64,000 bases of DNA from Pictodentalium vernedei (GCA_031216915.1 CM062289.1:62317741-62381740); one strand, 5' to 3'; shown: positions 43,456-54,348, counted from the first letter of the stretch. Notes: generated from the sequence alone by a model not told the origin. Made by a program: numbers and translations.

Positions 43456-44460
43456 TTAACGAGGGTGCACAACAGCCTGAGCAGCAACGAGAGGGCCTAA
43501 AGAATAAAGGTCCTCAGATTGCTGCTGAAGGTGGCGGAGATAAAAGGAGGAGAAGGTAGAAGCATTCCTCCAGTAAGCCGCATTCGTAACATCACGGAGC
43601 GAAACAGAATTGGAGAACGCCCAGGATGTAGAAATGGCACGAACCTCGTGAGCATTAAGCCGGTTCGAAACAAGATCCGATGCAGACAAGCGAGAATAAG
43701 CCAGCTTGATTGCAAGACAGATCCACCTGGAAATAGAATGGGAAGAGATAGACTGCCTCTTAGGAATGAGAGACAGAAAGAATCTCTTCCGACCCCTCCT
43801 AATGAACTGAGTGCGAGTAATGTAAGTCTTGCCCGCACGAACAGGACAAAGAAGAGGCCTCCGTCCATCTACAGCAGGGAGAGCCCGAATGCAGATGGGA
43901 GGAGGTACCGAATCGGGGAGTTGATTCTTAGCCAGAAAAGAGCAATCAGTAGTGAATGTGACACTGTTAGCCTCATTTCGGAAGAAGGCAGAATCAACAG
44001 ATAGCGCATGAAGCTCACTGACTCGACGAGCAGAAGCAAACGCTAGAAGAAAAGCCGTCTTATAGGTGAGAAAACGCATGTCGGTCTCAGATAAAGGCTC
44101 GAATGGCGCCCCCTCCAAACAGTGCAACACCCATGCCAAGTTCCACTTGGGTGTAAGATGCAAAACTCGAGGCCTCTTCAAAGAAAAGTGCCGAATAAGT
44201 TTGGAGAGGAAAAGATTACGACCGATACACCGCTTTCCCACATAAGAGAAAGTATCAGACAGCATAGACCGATAGCCCTTAATCGTAATAGGCTGGAGGC
44301 CCTTGGAGTCAAAAAGAAAAACCAGAAAATCCGCAATTTGAGCGATTGACGGATCACGGTAATTCACATTGTGATCTGAACACCAGCGGCAGAAAACCTT
44401 CCACTTGGCGGCATAAGTCATTCCAGTGGAAGGTCGCCGCGATGCAGAAATGCACTCCAC
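43456..44460 (-). CDS. DIRS tyrosine recombinase
   Basis: 334 codons without interruption. N-terminal SAM-like part: TYAAKWKVFCRWC and IADFLVFLFDSKGLQPITIK. Catalytic part: SARRVSELHAL (first Arg), AHEVRAISTSWAF (His-x-x-Arg) and SSFYLRHL (Tyr nucleophile near the C-terminus), the standard order for tyrosine recombinases of DIRS elements. It would integrate the circular DNA copy. Its start overlaps the end of the RT/RNase H frame (44418), a layout common in DIRS elements. The exact start codon is uncertain. No disabling change seen. Confidence 0.92.
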   Translation of the reverse strand: MECISASRRPSTGMTYAAKWKVFCRWCSDHNVNYRDPSIAQIADFLVFLFDSKGLQPITIKGYRSMLSDTFSYVGKRCIGRNLFLSKLIRHFSLKRPRVLHLTPKWNLAWVLHCLEGAPFEPLSETDMRFLTYKTAFLLAFASARRVSELHALSVDSAFFRNEANSVTFTTDCSFLAKNQLPDSVPPPICIRALPAVDGRRPLLCPVRAGKTYITRTQFIRRGRKRFFLSLIPKRQSISSHSISRWICLAIKLAYSRLSASDLVSNRLNAHEVRAISTSWAFSNSVSLRDVTNAAYWRNASTFSSFYLRHLQQQSEDLYSLGPLVAAQAVVHPR

Positions 44461-46629
44461 TGATCGTCTCGAAAAACCTCTACGTCAGAGACTGGACCTG
44501 ATAAAAGACAGGCGCGAAGGGACAGACTCGCCAGGTTGTTGTGATACTTCCTGGGACGACCCTGTGAAAGAAGATCGCGACGTAGAGGTAGACGAATCGG
44601 TCGATCGGCCAATAGAGGCCGCAGCAGATTGATCCACACCCTCTGTGGAGACAGGGGTGTGATCAGAATGATCCTGCAACTGCAAGCACGAATCTTCGCT
44701 AAAACTTGAGGAAGAATCGGTGCAGGAGGAAAGGCATAGCCGACCCAACCTGTCCAGTCCAGAGACAGAGCGTCTACTGCAAATGCCAGAGGATCTGGAC
44801 AAGGGGAGACAAAAGTCTCTACCTGATGATTCCAGCGAGTAGCGAAAAGGTCGACCTGAGGACGACCCCACTGCTCACAAATCACCTGAAACACCGACCG
44901 ATGTAGCATCCATTCGGTTGGAAGGACACTGTCGCATCGGGACAGGGAGTCTGCTAGGACGTTGAGACGCCCGGGAATGTGTCGAATGGACACCCGAGCG
45001 TTCACATCCTGCGCCAACAGAAGAAGATCCCGAGACAGCCGATACATGGGAATCGAATGTGTGCCTCCCTGATTCCGTATGTAGGCCACTACTGTCGAAT
45101 TGTCCGAAAGAAGTAGGACAACATGGTCCGACAGATGAGGGATCCAAAGCCGAAAACTGAACAGAAGAGCAAGGAGCTCCTTCTGGTTGATATGAAGGCC
45201 CACCTGCTCGCTGTCCCACTCTCCGTGAGTAGACAGACCGAGAGGATCCAACGTCGCACCCCAGCCCCGATCGATGGCATCCGCAGTAAGGATGCGATCG
45301 GCCAAAGGAAGATCCAACGGAACACCCTGTGTCAGCCAGGGAATATCTGCCCAAGTGCGGAGGTGACAAAGCAGAGACTGAGGAATAGTGAGTTCCAGGT
45401 CCAGCGGATCTACATTCGGACGCCAATGATCCAACAGGAAGTGTTGGAGAGGTCGGACAAACAAGCGACCGAGCGGAATGAGATCTGTCACCGAACCGCA
45501 AAGGCCCAGCATCCGAAGGAAAGTCCTGGCCGAGACCGAGGAAGATTGAAGCAGGTCCCGAGTCAAGGCGGAAAGAATCGTCGCCCGAGCCTGGGGGACT
45601 GACACTACATTGTGAAGAGTGTCGAAATCCATCCCCAAATGACGGAATCGCTGAGAAGGAAGAAGATCCGACTTCTCGCGATTGACTCTGAAACCCAGCG
45701 ACGCTAGCAGGCAAAGAAACTGCCGGACATCGAACTCCAGAACAGCAGCATCGTGGTGCCATTGGAGGATGTCGTCTAGGTAGGCTGACGAAGTCACTGT
45801 CGACTGAGTGCGATGGAAAGCAAGCACATGTGACATCAGTCGGGTGAAGGCCCAAGGAGCCAGGTTCAAACCGAACGGGAGAGCTCTGAATTGAAAAACG
45901 AAACGAGAACTGAAGGTATTTACGTGATGCCAGATGAATGGGTACATGGAAGTAGGCATCCTTCAGGTCGATACTGGCCGCAAAAGCGCCCTGATGAACT
46001 GAACATCGAACCGACCGGAAAGTCTCCATACTGAAACGAGGAGCAATTATGTACTCGTTCAGGGTACTCAGATCGATGACAGGACGATATTGGCCGTTTT
46101 TCTTCGGCACCAAGAAAAGTCTCGAGTAAAACCCCGGTGAAAGGGTGTTCCTGACCACCTCGATCGCCCCTTTGGAGAGGAGATTGTCGATCTCCTGCAC
46201 CAGAAGGTCCCGACGCAGAGAATCTGAAGGGACCTGAGTCGGAAGGGGCACCCGAGATAAACTGGGGTGCCGATGGAAGGACAGTCGCAGACCGGATTGA
46301 ATGACGTCGAGGACCCAAGAGTCCGACGTTATCTCTGTCCAACGGTCGTAAAACAGCGACAGCCTTCCCCCGACTGGAGGCGAATCGAGGTGAGAACCTT
46401 CACTTGCGGCCTCGACGAGGCCCCCGAGAGGAGAAACCACCTCGGGAAGTGACAGAGTCCTGAGACTTTCCAGCCTGAGGCTGCCAGCGGGCCTGGCCAC
46501 GTCGGCGCTTCTTATGAGCAGAAGGAGCAGACGGAGCCGAAGGCGTAGCCGACGTCGCCGACGAGGCAGACGCAGCAGCACGTTTGGCGGGCCTGGAACG
46601 ACCCCCACCCGCAGCAGCAGGTGGGTCAA
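44418..46629 (-). pseudogene. DIRS reverse transcriptase/RNase H, one frameshift
   Basis: The upstream frame (from 46629) holds EIDNLLSKGAIEVV, LVPKKNGQYRPVIDLSTLN and LKDAYFHVPIH, the first RT motifs with one catalytic Asp. The downstream frame (from about 45959) holds FRALPFGLNLAPWAFTRL, the YLDDILQW catalytic pair, then RNase H signatures (LTADAIDRGWGATL, INQKELLALL, LLSDNSTVVAYI, NVLADSLSR) and a C-terminal DIRS-type region with FATRWNHQ and FAVDALSLDW. The two meet at a T/A-run near 45893-45898, where a small indel shifts the frame. Whether it is a mutation, a programmed shift or a sequencing error in a homopolymer cannot be told. The 5' end overlaps gag. Confidence 0.9.
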
Positions 46630-48385
46630 GCTGTCTCAGCAAAAGCTGGTCCTTCGAATGACGAAGAACTTCGCCACGAACAGCTTCCACGGAACCATGG
46701 AACAACTGAGGTCCCACCAAAGAGGCCGACCTCAGAACAGCACGTTGCTCAGAAGGAAGGGATGGTAAAGAATCCAAAACCGCATCCCGGCGTGCCAGCT
46801 CCAAATTGGCCGTGTTACAGGCGTGAGCGTGAGTCAAGTTCATAAGAGCCTGTGACAAAACGCGAAAAGGCGCCCGAGCGTCATCAAACTCCCCTGGTGG
46901 AAAATATTCAGCCAGAGCAGCGACGACATGGTCCGCGAGAGATAACATACCCAGCATCTCTTGGGACAGGCCCACCATAGACTCAACTACCGACATCGGG
47001 AGAACTGCCGACTTAGGCTTAGTCAACCCGAGGGAAGAAGAATCCTCATCCACAGTAGTCATCCCTTGGAAGACTGGTGGAGAGACGGAATCGTACACAC
47101 GAAACCACGATGGAGGCAGAAAGGCATCAGCTCTAGAAAAGAAGAAACCCTTGAGGGCCTTAGAACGCATTTTGGCGTCTATGCCCTGAAAGGACTCAAC
47201 CACCTGAGCCGATTGCAGAGGACGCAAAGCCCCGGAGCTAGAAGGCTCAACAGGGTTACGGCGCTCCACAGTGGACCGCGGCCGGACGGTCACAGAAGGC
47301 TGGTCGGAAGGTTGAACGTCCGGCAATAAGCCAAAGACGAAATCCAAAGCCTGCCCCAAGACTGACGAGGGGGGCCCATCACCTTCAAGATACTTGTCAT
47401 CCTCCGTAGCAGAGGAGACGTAGCCCAACTCGGGCTGACCAGCAGAAACCTCCTGTGAATACTGTGCAGTATCCAAGGGGCCAGGCGAGACATCTCGGCG
47501 ACCGACCAAAGGAGGTTGTGCCTCAGGAGGCACAGGGAGGCCAACTTGAGGGTTGCCAGAAAGCAACCGGGTGAGCGCCAAAACGGCCTGGCGCAGGTCA
47601 CCCTGAGAATCCGTCGCAGCAGTATCGCCCGACGGAGTGTCCTCCCAATGGACCCTTCTGGTAGAAGAACCCAAATCCTCAGAAGAGACCGACGGCGCAC
47701 GTCGATCGGCAGACAGAATAGGAGCACGGTGAGAAGACACCGGAGGATAGTCCCGATTGTGACGCCCAGGGGCCATCACTGACCTCTGCGAAACAGAAGG
47801 CCCTGCCTGCAAATCCTCTAAAGAGACCGACGGCGAGCGTCGATCGGTAGCTGGACCTAGGACACGGTGAGAAGACACCGGAGGATTGTCCCAAGAATGA
47901 CAGGAACCTGTCATTGGCCTCTGCGCAGCAGACGGCCCCAACTGCCTATCCTCTGAGACAGACGGCAAGCATCGATCGACACCCAGACTCGGAACACAGT
48001 GAGGAATCACCGGAGGAAGGTTCCGAGAGTGACAGCTAACAGGGGCTGTCACTGACCGCTGCCGAACAGCAGGCCCTGGATGCCAACGTCCCAACACCAT
48101 CCCGCTAGTCGGCACACTAGCAGGCGAAGGTGGAACAATAAACGATTCACTCGAGGGACGAGGAATCGCTGCCGAAGCGACTGGCCGGCTCAACCGACTA
48201 GGAGCAAACCTAGCCAGATGAGACGGAGCAGACAGCAAACCCGCACAGCCCCGCCGCGAGGCTGGGGGAGGCTGAGAACACACAGACACACCAGCAGATA
48301 CAGCCTCGGTCCCCCGAGATTGTAGACCATCCCCAGAGGAGATGGAAGAGCCACCATCAGACAGAATACATAGCATAATTAGCAC
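46400..48385 (-). CDS. DIRS gag-like protein
   Basis: 661 codons, uninterrupted. The N-terminal half is Ser/Pro-rich with three to four imperfect 44-46-residue repeats containing PPVSSHR and DRRSPSVS-like words (about 47640-48080). The middle has VVESFQGIDAKMRSKALKGF and a globular part with LSQEMLGMLSLADHVV and ALAEYFPPGEF. The C-terminus is very basic: HKKRRRGQARWQ and SRGGFSSRGPRRGRK, an RGG-like nucleic-acid-binding tail. Similar order appears in the second DIRS copy. It probably packages the element RNA. The start is chosen as the longest frame and may be further downstream. Confidence 0.8.
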   Translation of the reverse strand: MLIMLCILSDGGSSISSGDGLQSRGTEAVSAGVSVCSQPPPASRRGCAGLLSAPSHLARFAPSRLSRPVASAAIPRPSSESFIVPPSPASVPTSGMVLGRWHPGPAVRQRSVTAPVSCHSRNLPPVIPHCVPSLGVDRCLPSVSEDRQLGPSAAQRPMTGSCHSWDNPPVSSHRVLGPATDRRSPSVSLEDLQAGPSVSQRSVMAPGRHNRDYPPVSSHRAPILSADRRAPSVSSEDLGSSTRRVHWEDTPSGDTAATDSQGDLRQAVLALTRLLSGNPQVGLPVPPEAQPPLVGRRDVSPGPLDTAQYSQEVSAGQPELGYVSSATEDDKYLEGDGPPSSVLGQALDFVFGLLPDVQPSDQPSVTVRPRSTVERRNPVEPSSSGALRPLQSAQVVESFQGIDAKMRSKALKGFFFSRADAFLPPSWFRVYDSVSPPVFQGMTTVDEDSSSLGLTKPKSAVLPMSVVESMVGLSQEMLGMLSLADHVVAALAEYFPPGEFDDARAPFRVLSQALMNLTHAHACNTANLELARRDAVLDSLPSLPSEQRAVLRSASLVGPQLFHGSVEAVRGEVLRHSKDQLLLRQLDPPAAAGGGRSRPAKRAAASASSATSATPSAPSAPSAHKKRRRGQARWQPQAGKSQDSVTSRGGFSSRGPRRGRK

Positions 48386-48412
48386 GAGTCACAAAAATTT
48401 CCGACCATGTAC

Positions 48413-48655
48413 AATGGCGGAAAATAAAGGAATTGACGTCACGGTTGTTGTGCATGCGCTCGGTAAATGCAAGAGGTGTGCAGAGAGAGTACCTGTAATT
48501 TCGAGCGCTGGTCTCGCTCGACCCTTTTTTCGATCTTTTTCGTGCTTTTGCACTCTAGTACTTTTCCAACTCGTTTGGAAAAGATTCTAAAAGCTTGAGT
48601 TAGTTCCGAAGTAGGGCTTGCACTTATGTTACAGCCAATTGTAAACAATTGTGAG
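48413..48655. repeat. DIRS right inverted terminal repeat
   Basis: Complement of 42896-43132. It runs from GGCGGAAAATAAAGGAATTG to CAGCCAATTGTAAACAATTG. Confidence 0.93.
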
Positions 48656-49105
48656 TAGGTTGAAAAGAAATTGAGTGAAACTCAATGAATGCCCGAAATA
48701 AGCTATAATACATGAAGAATCAGGAAGGCCAATATAATAATTACCTAAATATACAGAACTTTTATTGTGCTTTTATTGTGCTTGGCCATTCTTTGAGGTC
48801 TGACACCTACATGCAACTTGAGGAAATCTGCAAACACAAATAAACTGAAATGTCGGAAATTCACAGAATGTAGCCTTCCCAGAGTAGTGAGAGTACCCAG
48901 ACACTGCCATTGGCAGTGTCTGGGTACTCTCATTACTCTGGGCTGGTTACATTTTGTGAATTTCTGCAGCAAGAGCTGGCAAGAGAGTATTTAATAAAAA
49001 ACGAAAAACCTTAGATTACGAGATGTCGACGGTTTCGGTTTTGGTTTTTTAAAAAAACTAAAAACCTCGGTTCGGTTTCGGTTAACCTACAGCTCTAGTT
49101 GCTTC

Positions 49106-49489
49106 TAGCACTCAATCAGTTAAAAATTAAACTGAAAATAGGTTATGAAAAAATGGAATTCCTTAGCAACCAGAAATTTTTAATTACTCATAAATAAGAA
49201 TGATTTAAGGGGTATGTTCAGTAGTTCAAAAGTGCAACAGAAAATTTCACCATCAGATAATAAAATATTGACAGACATTTGCAATTAGTACAATACTTCT
49301 GACACCTGAGATAAAACTTATATTCCTAAAATATAATGCCGCCCCCCCCCCCCCCCCCCCCCTCCCCGACCATGATCATGACCAAGTCTGTTGGAAATGT
49401 TTGTTATCATTCAGGAGAACTGTTGGTCATGTGAACACTAGCATTTTCTCTGAAAGCCACTAATAGGGTCTGCTGATGGAGTTGTTGAC
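49106..49489. other. no gene; poly(C) tract
   Basis: About 21 C at 49342-49362. No coding motif. Confidence 0.5.
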
Positions 49490-50725
49490 ATTTATATGCC
49501 AAATCCAAGATGGCCACAGCCGGCCATGTTTTTCAACAAAATTCAGAAAAATTTCATAGCTCCAATCTAAACATCACACCAAAACTACATATGAAATTTG
49601 AAAAAGATTGGGTTTGAGATGCAGCCTGTAGAGTGTACTAATGGAATTGTTGGACAATTTATATGCCAAATCTATGATATCCACTGGCGGCCACGTTTTT
49701 CAATGGAATTTGGAAAAATTTGATAGCTCGCATCTAGACATTGCCCCAAAGGTACATATGAAATTTGGGACTGATTAGGTGAGAACTGCAGCCTGTGGGG
49801 TGTACTAAAGTAATTGGACAATTTACATCCAGATGCAAGATAGATGCTGGCAGCCATGTTTTTCAACAAAATTTTGAAATATTTGATAGCTCCCATCCAG
49901 ACATCACACCAAAGCCACATATGAAATTTGGAAAAGATTGGGTGAGAGATGCAGCCTGTAGGGTGTGCTAATGGAATTGTTGACAATTTATATGCCAAAT
50001 GTAAGATGGCAGCTGGTGGCCACGTTTTTCAATGAAATGTTCCATCTAGACATTGCCCCAAAGGCACATATGAAATTTGGGTCTGATCAGGTGAGAGCTG
50101 TAGCCTGTAGGGTGTGCAAAAGGAATTGTTGGACAATTTACATCCAAATCCAAGATGGCTGCTGGCAGCCATGTTTTTCAACAAAATTCCGAAAAATTTG
50201 AAAGCTCCCATCTAGACATCACACCAAAACTACATATGAAATCTGAAAAAGATTGGGTGAGAGATGCAGCCTGTAGGGTGTGCTAATGGAATTGTTGACA
50301 ATTTATATGCCAAATCAAAGCTAGACACTGGCGGCCATGTTTTTCGACAAAATTTGATAGTTCCCATCTAGACATTGCCCCAAAGGTCCATTTGAAATAT
50401 GAGACTGATCAGATGAGAGCTGCAGTCTGTAGGGTGTGCTAAAGGAAATGTTGGACAATTTATATCCAAATCCAAGATGGCTGCTGGCAGCCATGTTTTC
50501 CAACAAAATTCAGAAAAATTTGATAGCTCCAATCTAGACATTGCCCCAAAGCCACGTATGAAATTTGGAACTGATTGGGTGAGACCTGTGGCCTGTAGGG
50601 TGTGCTAAAGGAATTGTGGATGGACAGGCAATATGGATGAACAGGCGGACGGACGGACGGACGGATGGACAATGGATCGCAACCCATCCCAATAGCTCAT
50701 ACTTGACGTTGTCAAGTAGAGCTAA
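49490..50725 (+). mobile_element. Helitron-like element with ~162-bp tandem array
   Basis: Units starting near TGCCAAATCCAAGATGGCTG recur about seven times at roughly 160-bp spacing (49498, 49667, 49830, 49992, 50145, 50309, 50465). The 3' side has GGACGGACGGACGG, then a hairpin ACTTGAC-GTT-GTCAAGT (50701-50717) and AGAGCTAA, the hairpin-plus-CTRR style end of Helitrons. No Rep/helicase is present. The 5' end is not certain. Architecture resembles repeat-bearing elements known from bivalves. Confidence 0.65.
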
Positions 50726-50826
50726 AAAAATGAAAGAAACACTATAAAATCAATCAGAGCCGAAAGTGCATGGCACACAGTCAGATATCCCAACCTTCCT
50801 CTCTACGAGAGTACACCTCACTGTTC

Positions 50827-51340
50827 CCATTTCAGCGACTGATTCGCGCTCCCACGTTGTGTCCTTTGGCAAGGCACTTAACCCTGATTGCCTAAATGGG
50901 GGCACGATGACGCTGTGTATTAAGGCATACTGCATGTCGATGGTGCACATGTCTTCAACCAATCTAACCCTGCCTGTGCTGTGGTGCAGAGTTCAGAGTT
51001 ACGATGTTGGAGAGCTGACAGCTGCTCATCGTTGCTCGATGGTTCTCTACGGATACTCCGGCTTCCTCCACCCATAAAACTGTCACGGTCACGATTAGCC
51101 ATTGTGCATAATTATGTGACCTTAATCCCCTGCACACTGATGTCGGAATATCTAAAGTTCAGGGTGCAAATATTTCCCATAAATTTAACCAATTCAATCT
51201 TGTTTGAGCTCTGTCAAACAAGATTGAATTGGTTAAATTTCCAGTTGCATTATGGGAAAAATGGCTATTTCAAATCTGGATATTTTGACATCAGTATGCA
51301 GGGGGTTAAACACCAATAAAATAAATAAATAAATAAATAA
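50827..51340 (+). mobile_element. SINE with 12-bp target duplication, split by a MITE
   Basis: ACCTCACTGTTC lies on both sides (50815-50826, 51341-51352). The element has TTGGCAAGGCACTTAACCCT, a conserved SINE-type core word, and an (AAAT)n tail at the right. A related, inverted piece is at 24377-24498. A TTAA MITE (51122-51309) sits between CATTGTGCAT and ACACCAATAAA. Confidence 0.75.
51122..51309. mobile_element. TTAA MITE, CCCCTGCACACTGATGTC family
   Basis: Starts TTAATCCCCTGCACACTGAT and ends ATCAGTATGCAGGGGGTTAA. The central palindrome has arms AATTTAACCAATTCAATCTT and complement around TTTGAGCTCTGTCAAA. The SINE piece near 24400 shows the empty site with a single TTAA. Confidence 0.88.
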
Positions 51341-51550
51341 ACCTCACTGTTCAATTTTGTACAGATGGTCAACGACCTGGGAACTCTGTCATAATACTTT
51401 AGCTCTCACCCCATAACATCAGATAATTTTGCAATCCTGGCTTCAGTCCAGATTCTATGTACCTTGTGTAAATCCTGTTAATATCTCTGTATAGTAGGAC
51501 ATCAAACATACAACACTAGGAACAGAATAAAGTGAAGTGATTTACAAATA

Positions 51551-52104
51551 CAGTAGAACCTGTCTTGAGAGACCACCCTTTGGGCCACACAAAAGTTGTC
51601 TCTCATGATAGGTTTCAGGTTTTCTCATGTCAGTGAATAACCAACCACAAAATTCAGAAATGGAGAAGAATGGATTTTTGTAAATACTTTGTTGTTGTTT
51701 TTTTATGAAGTTTTTGTAACAAATTGAAATGGACTGTTATAAAAATTATAAAAATAAATTAGTGTTGAAAATCTTCATTGAAGATTTTCAACACAAATTT
51801 ATTTTTATAATCCTATCTGTCACATTTCAGGTATGTATGAAATTGTTTATTCAGCAATAATCCTAATCTTTTCACAGGCTAAAAAGTTTTTGTCATGGTT
51901 TCAGTCTTCAAAGGGGTGGTCTCTCAATACAGGTCCATTATAGCATAAAAATACAAGTTGGTAACAGGTCACAGTGGTCTCTCAAGACAGGTGGTCTCCC
52001 ATAGCAGGTCCATTATAGAGTAAAACCAATCAGTGCCTGGCAGATGTGGTCTCTCAAGACAGGTGGTCTCTCAAGAGAGAGGTGTTTCAAGACACGTTTT
52101 ACTG
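51551..52104. mobile_element. pogo/Tigger-like MITE, copy C
   Basis: Inverted relative to copies A and B. Starts CAGTAGAACCTGTCTTGAGA and ends with the complement of CAGTAAAACGTGTCTTGA, TA on both sides. It carries the same GTGTTGAAAATCTTCA palindrome (about 51760-51800) and only one to two copies of the unit expanded in copy A. Confidence 0.85.
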
Positions 52105-52592
52105 TACAACATTAAATGATTTACAAGGCAACATAAATTGATTTACAAGTACCTTTTTCAGGAAGATGAAGTGGGCTGCTGAGCTTGATTGTAAGATTAG
52201 AGAGATTTTCAGGGTCATCAGAATAACGTTTGTTGGCATCCGTGTTCTCTATTATATCAACTAAGATAAACATCTCATTGGATATTACATGTGCTGGTAT
52301 GGAAACATTTGGAGAAACACCGAGAAAATTACACCTCCAAGATTCCTCGTAATGATCACTGTACAAAATCATTCTGCAGCAACCTTTAGGTAGTAATGGC
52401 TGTAAAACAAGAAAACAAAAATACTGTTAGACCAAATAAAAAAATATATTTGGTTCTCAAGCAATTAATTTTCAATATCAAATTAGGAAGGGAGGCTTTT
52501 ATTTGATATGTGGTAGAGTGCTAAATTATTTTTGGTCCGAAAGATTTGTTCACATGTTCTTCCCTTGTTAAAATTACGGGAAAGTGCATATA
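52105..52592. other. no gene; MITE relic near the right end
   Basis: TGGTAGAGTGCTAAATTATTTTTGG near 52512 resembles an end of the 28443-28692 family. The rest is unassigned. Confidence 0.4.
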
Positions 52593-52594
52593 TA

Positions 52595-52851
52595 CAGTAC
52601 GTGGAGAGTGTATTATCACTAAATCACCCGCAGAGTGGAGATTCCACCCAAGTAATAATTGCAAATGTATTGCAAAGCATAACCAGCACAAGCAAAGTTT
52701 CAGCCAATGGACCTCCGGGTTAAACCCGGAGGTCCATTGGCTGAAACATTGCTTGTGTTTTTTGTCGATATGTACACAATTTGAAAGTTATAGCTTGGGT
52801 GACAACTCCACTCCGTGGGTGATTTAGTTACAATCCACTCTCCACGTACTG
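52595..52851. mobile_element. foldback MITE with TA duplication
   Basis: Starts CAGTACGTGGAGAGTG and ends CACTCTCCACGTACTG, TA on both sides. Nearly the whole element is one inverted repeat, closing on GGACCTCCGGGTTAAACCCG. No coding. Confidence 0.88.
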
Positions 52852-52912
52852 TATAGGCTGAAAAATATCACCTCACAGATTTTAGGAAGCACATCCATAG
52901 AAAATGAAACCT

Positions 52913-53140
52913 TTAACCCTTAAAGGCCTAGTTCCGAATTTTATGATCTCAGAACAGGTGCCCTTAACATGCCATCATGAGTATGTCCTGCTGACAACAG
53001 ACAAAATACATTGGCAGTGGTTTCTAGTCAAGTCTTGGCTGCCTTAACACGTAGCCATGACTTGACTAGAAATCACTGTCAAGCCACTGGACATGTACAG
53101 GTGTGAATTCAGGACAACTGCCCAGGCCTTTAAGGGTTAA
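52913..53140. mobile_element. TTAA MITE, CCCTTAAAGGCCT family
   Basis: Starts TTAACCCTTAAAGGCCT and ends AGGCCTTTAAGGGTTAA, perfect TIRs with TTAA edges. The central palindrome has arms AGTGGTTTCTAGTCAAGTCT and complement. Same family as 29222-29468. Confidence 0.88.
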
Positions 53141-53342
53141 GCTGTGGTGCCTACCCTTCAGAACTTCAGAAAAATCCCCAAAATCCTCAACCAGTCAATA
53201 AAAGGAATATAAAATTCATTTGTGTTCAGTTATATTTATGCTCCTCTTTTGATAAATAAATACCATCCACATTCTATTTGAGATAGTTTTGGCAGAACAG
53301 AACGAACTGGATGTTTATAAAAAAAAAATTCCACAAATACTT

Positions 53343-54348
53343 CAGTGTAGCCCACTTAATTGGATATCTCTTAACTGAATAATAATAATAATTAGTGATT
53401 TTCTAGAGCGTAAAACCACAAATAGTGCTCTAAAATGCTTCACAGAAATAAATACACTTTTCTGAAATGAAGAGTCACATCTGTTTTGGTTGCCTCTTAG
53501 AGAGGTTTAGGAGAATGCTTCAGTAAATAGGAAAGTTTTAAGATTTCTTTTGAAGACATCAAGAGTTTCTGAAGTTCTGAAACTATTTTGGCAGGGAATT
53601 CCACAATCTGGGACCCACGATGGAGAACACACGATCATGAGCCTGATTAGATCTGCTAAAAGGCACAACTAGTTGAATTTGGTTTTTAGATCGGAGACTG
53701 CGTTGGTTTATATACAGTGAGGAGCTCTTGCAGGTAAACTGGAGCCAGTTTGTGGATAGATTCGAATACTAAGATCAATATTTTGAAATCAATTCTCTGT
53801 TTAACTGGAAGCCAATGTAATTGTCTTAAAACAGGTGTTATGTGTTCAGAGCATTTGGTACCAGTAATTATCCTAGCAGCAGTATTCTGAACTTTTTGAA
53901 GCTTCTGAATCAGGCACTGGGACAGCCCCACTAACACTGAATTACAATAGTCTAGTTGAATAAGCTTGTTAAATGAATATAATTTCCCAACACAAAACTA
54001 TTTATCATATCTCCAGTGCAAATTTTACCTGTTAATTGAATACAGTTTATAGAGTAAATTCCTCTTAATTGAATAAAAAAATCTTGTTACCTGTCAAGAA
54101 ATTACTCTGACTCACCCCAGTTTTCCTTCGTTTATAGACCTATTTGGTCTCAGTACATCCAGTACAGGCATTAATCTATTATATCTTGTTTGACAGAGCT
54201 CATGGAGCTCTGTCAAACAAGATATAATAGAACATTGCTAAGTTTATCTCTAGAATACAGGAAAGTGACACAACCCCTGTTAACTGAATACTGTTAATTG
54301 AATAATTTTCACTGGCAAAGTGGCTATTCAATTAACAGGGTTCCACTG
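53343..54348. mobile_element. CAGTGGA-family MITE split by an L2-like LINE tail
   Basis: The left end (CAGTGTAGCCCACTTAATTG) and right end (AACAGGGTTCCACTG, then TA) belong to the family at 24987-25541 in opposite orientation. The central palindrome GACAGAGCTCATGGAGCTCTG with flanking ATATCTTGTTT arms lies near 54180-54230. A LINE fragment interrupts at 53383-53970. Confidence 0.8.
53383..53970 (-). pseudogene. L2/CR1-like LINE, 3' end only
   Basis: The minus-strand frame from about 53970 reads LDYCNSVLVGLS-type words, then LQKVQNTAARIITG and LHWLPVKQRIDFKILILVF, the RT C-terminal region common to L2/CR1-like LINEs. It ends in a 3' UTR with an ATTATTATTATT tail at 53383-53395. It is 5'-truncated, as is usual for LINE insertions. 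Confidence 0.8.

Larger units (their letters stand above)
42858..48672 (-). mobile_element. DIRS-like tyrosine-recombinase retrotransposon, nearly complete
   Basis: 5815 bp with inverted terminal repeats, an internal complementary region and gag, RT/RNase H and tyrosine recombinase genes on the minus strand. The borders are set by comparison with MITE copy A: the empty site GTGAAATTGAG becomes GTGAAATT-DIRS-GAAATTGAG. There is no ordinary target duplication, only a shared GAAATT, as expected for recombinase-mediated entry of a circle. One frameshift in RT (near 45895) is the only clear defect. Confidence 0.93.
42696..49097. mobile_element. hAT-like MITE, copy B, holding the DIRS element
   Basis: Same ends as copy A (TAGAGCTGTAGGTT ... 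AACCTACAGCTCTA) and a perfect 8-bp duplication GTTGCTTC (42688-42695, 49098-49105). MITE sequence is present at 42696-42857 and 48673-49097; the 5.8 kb between is DIRS. The central palindrome is kept at about 48858-48965. Confidence 0.92.

Noticed and set aside
44875-46629. 584-codon open frame read to its end as one protein
   Set aside because: After about 45895 this frame has no RT/RNase H motifs, while the neighbouring frame does. The second half is a shadow of the real gene.
46961-47329. Plus-strand open frames across DIRS (43519-48590)
   Set aside because: They are antisense to gag, RT and recombinase and have no motifs; GC-rich coding sequence gives long shadows.
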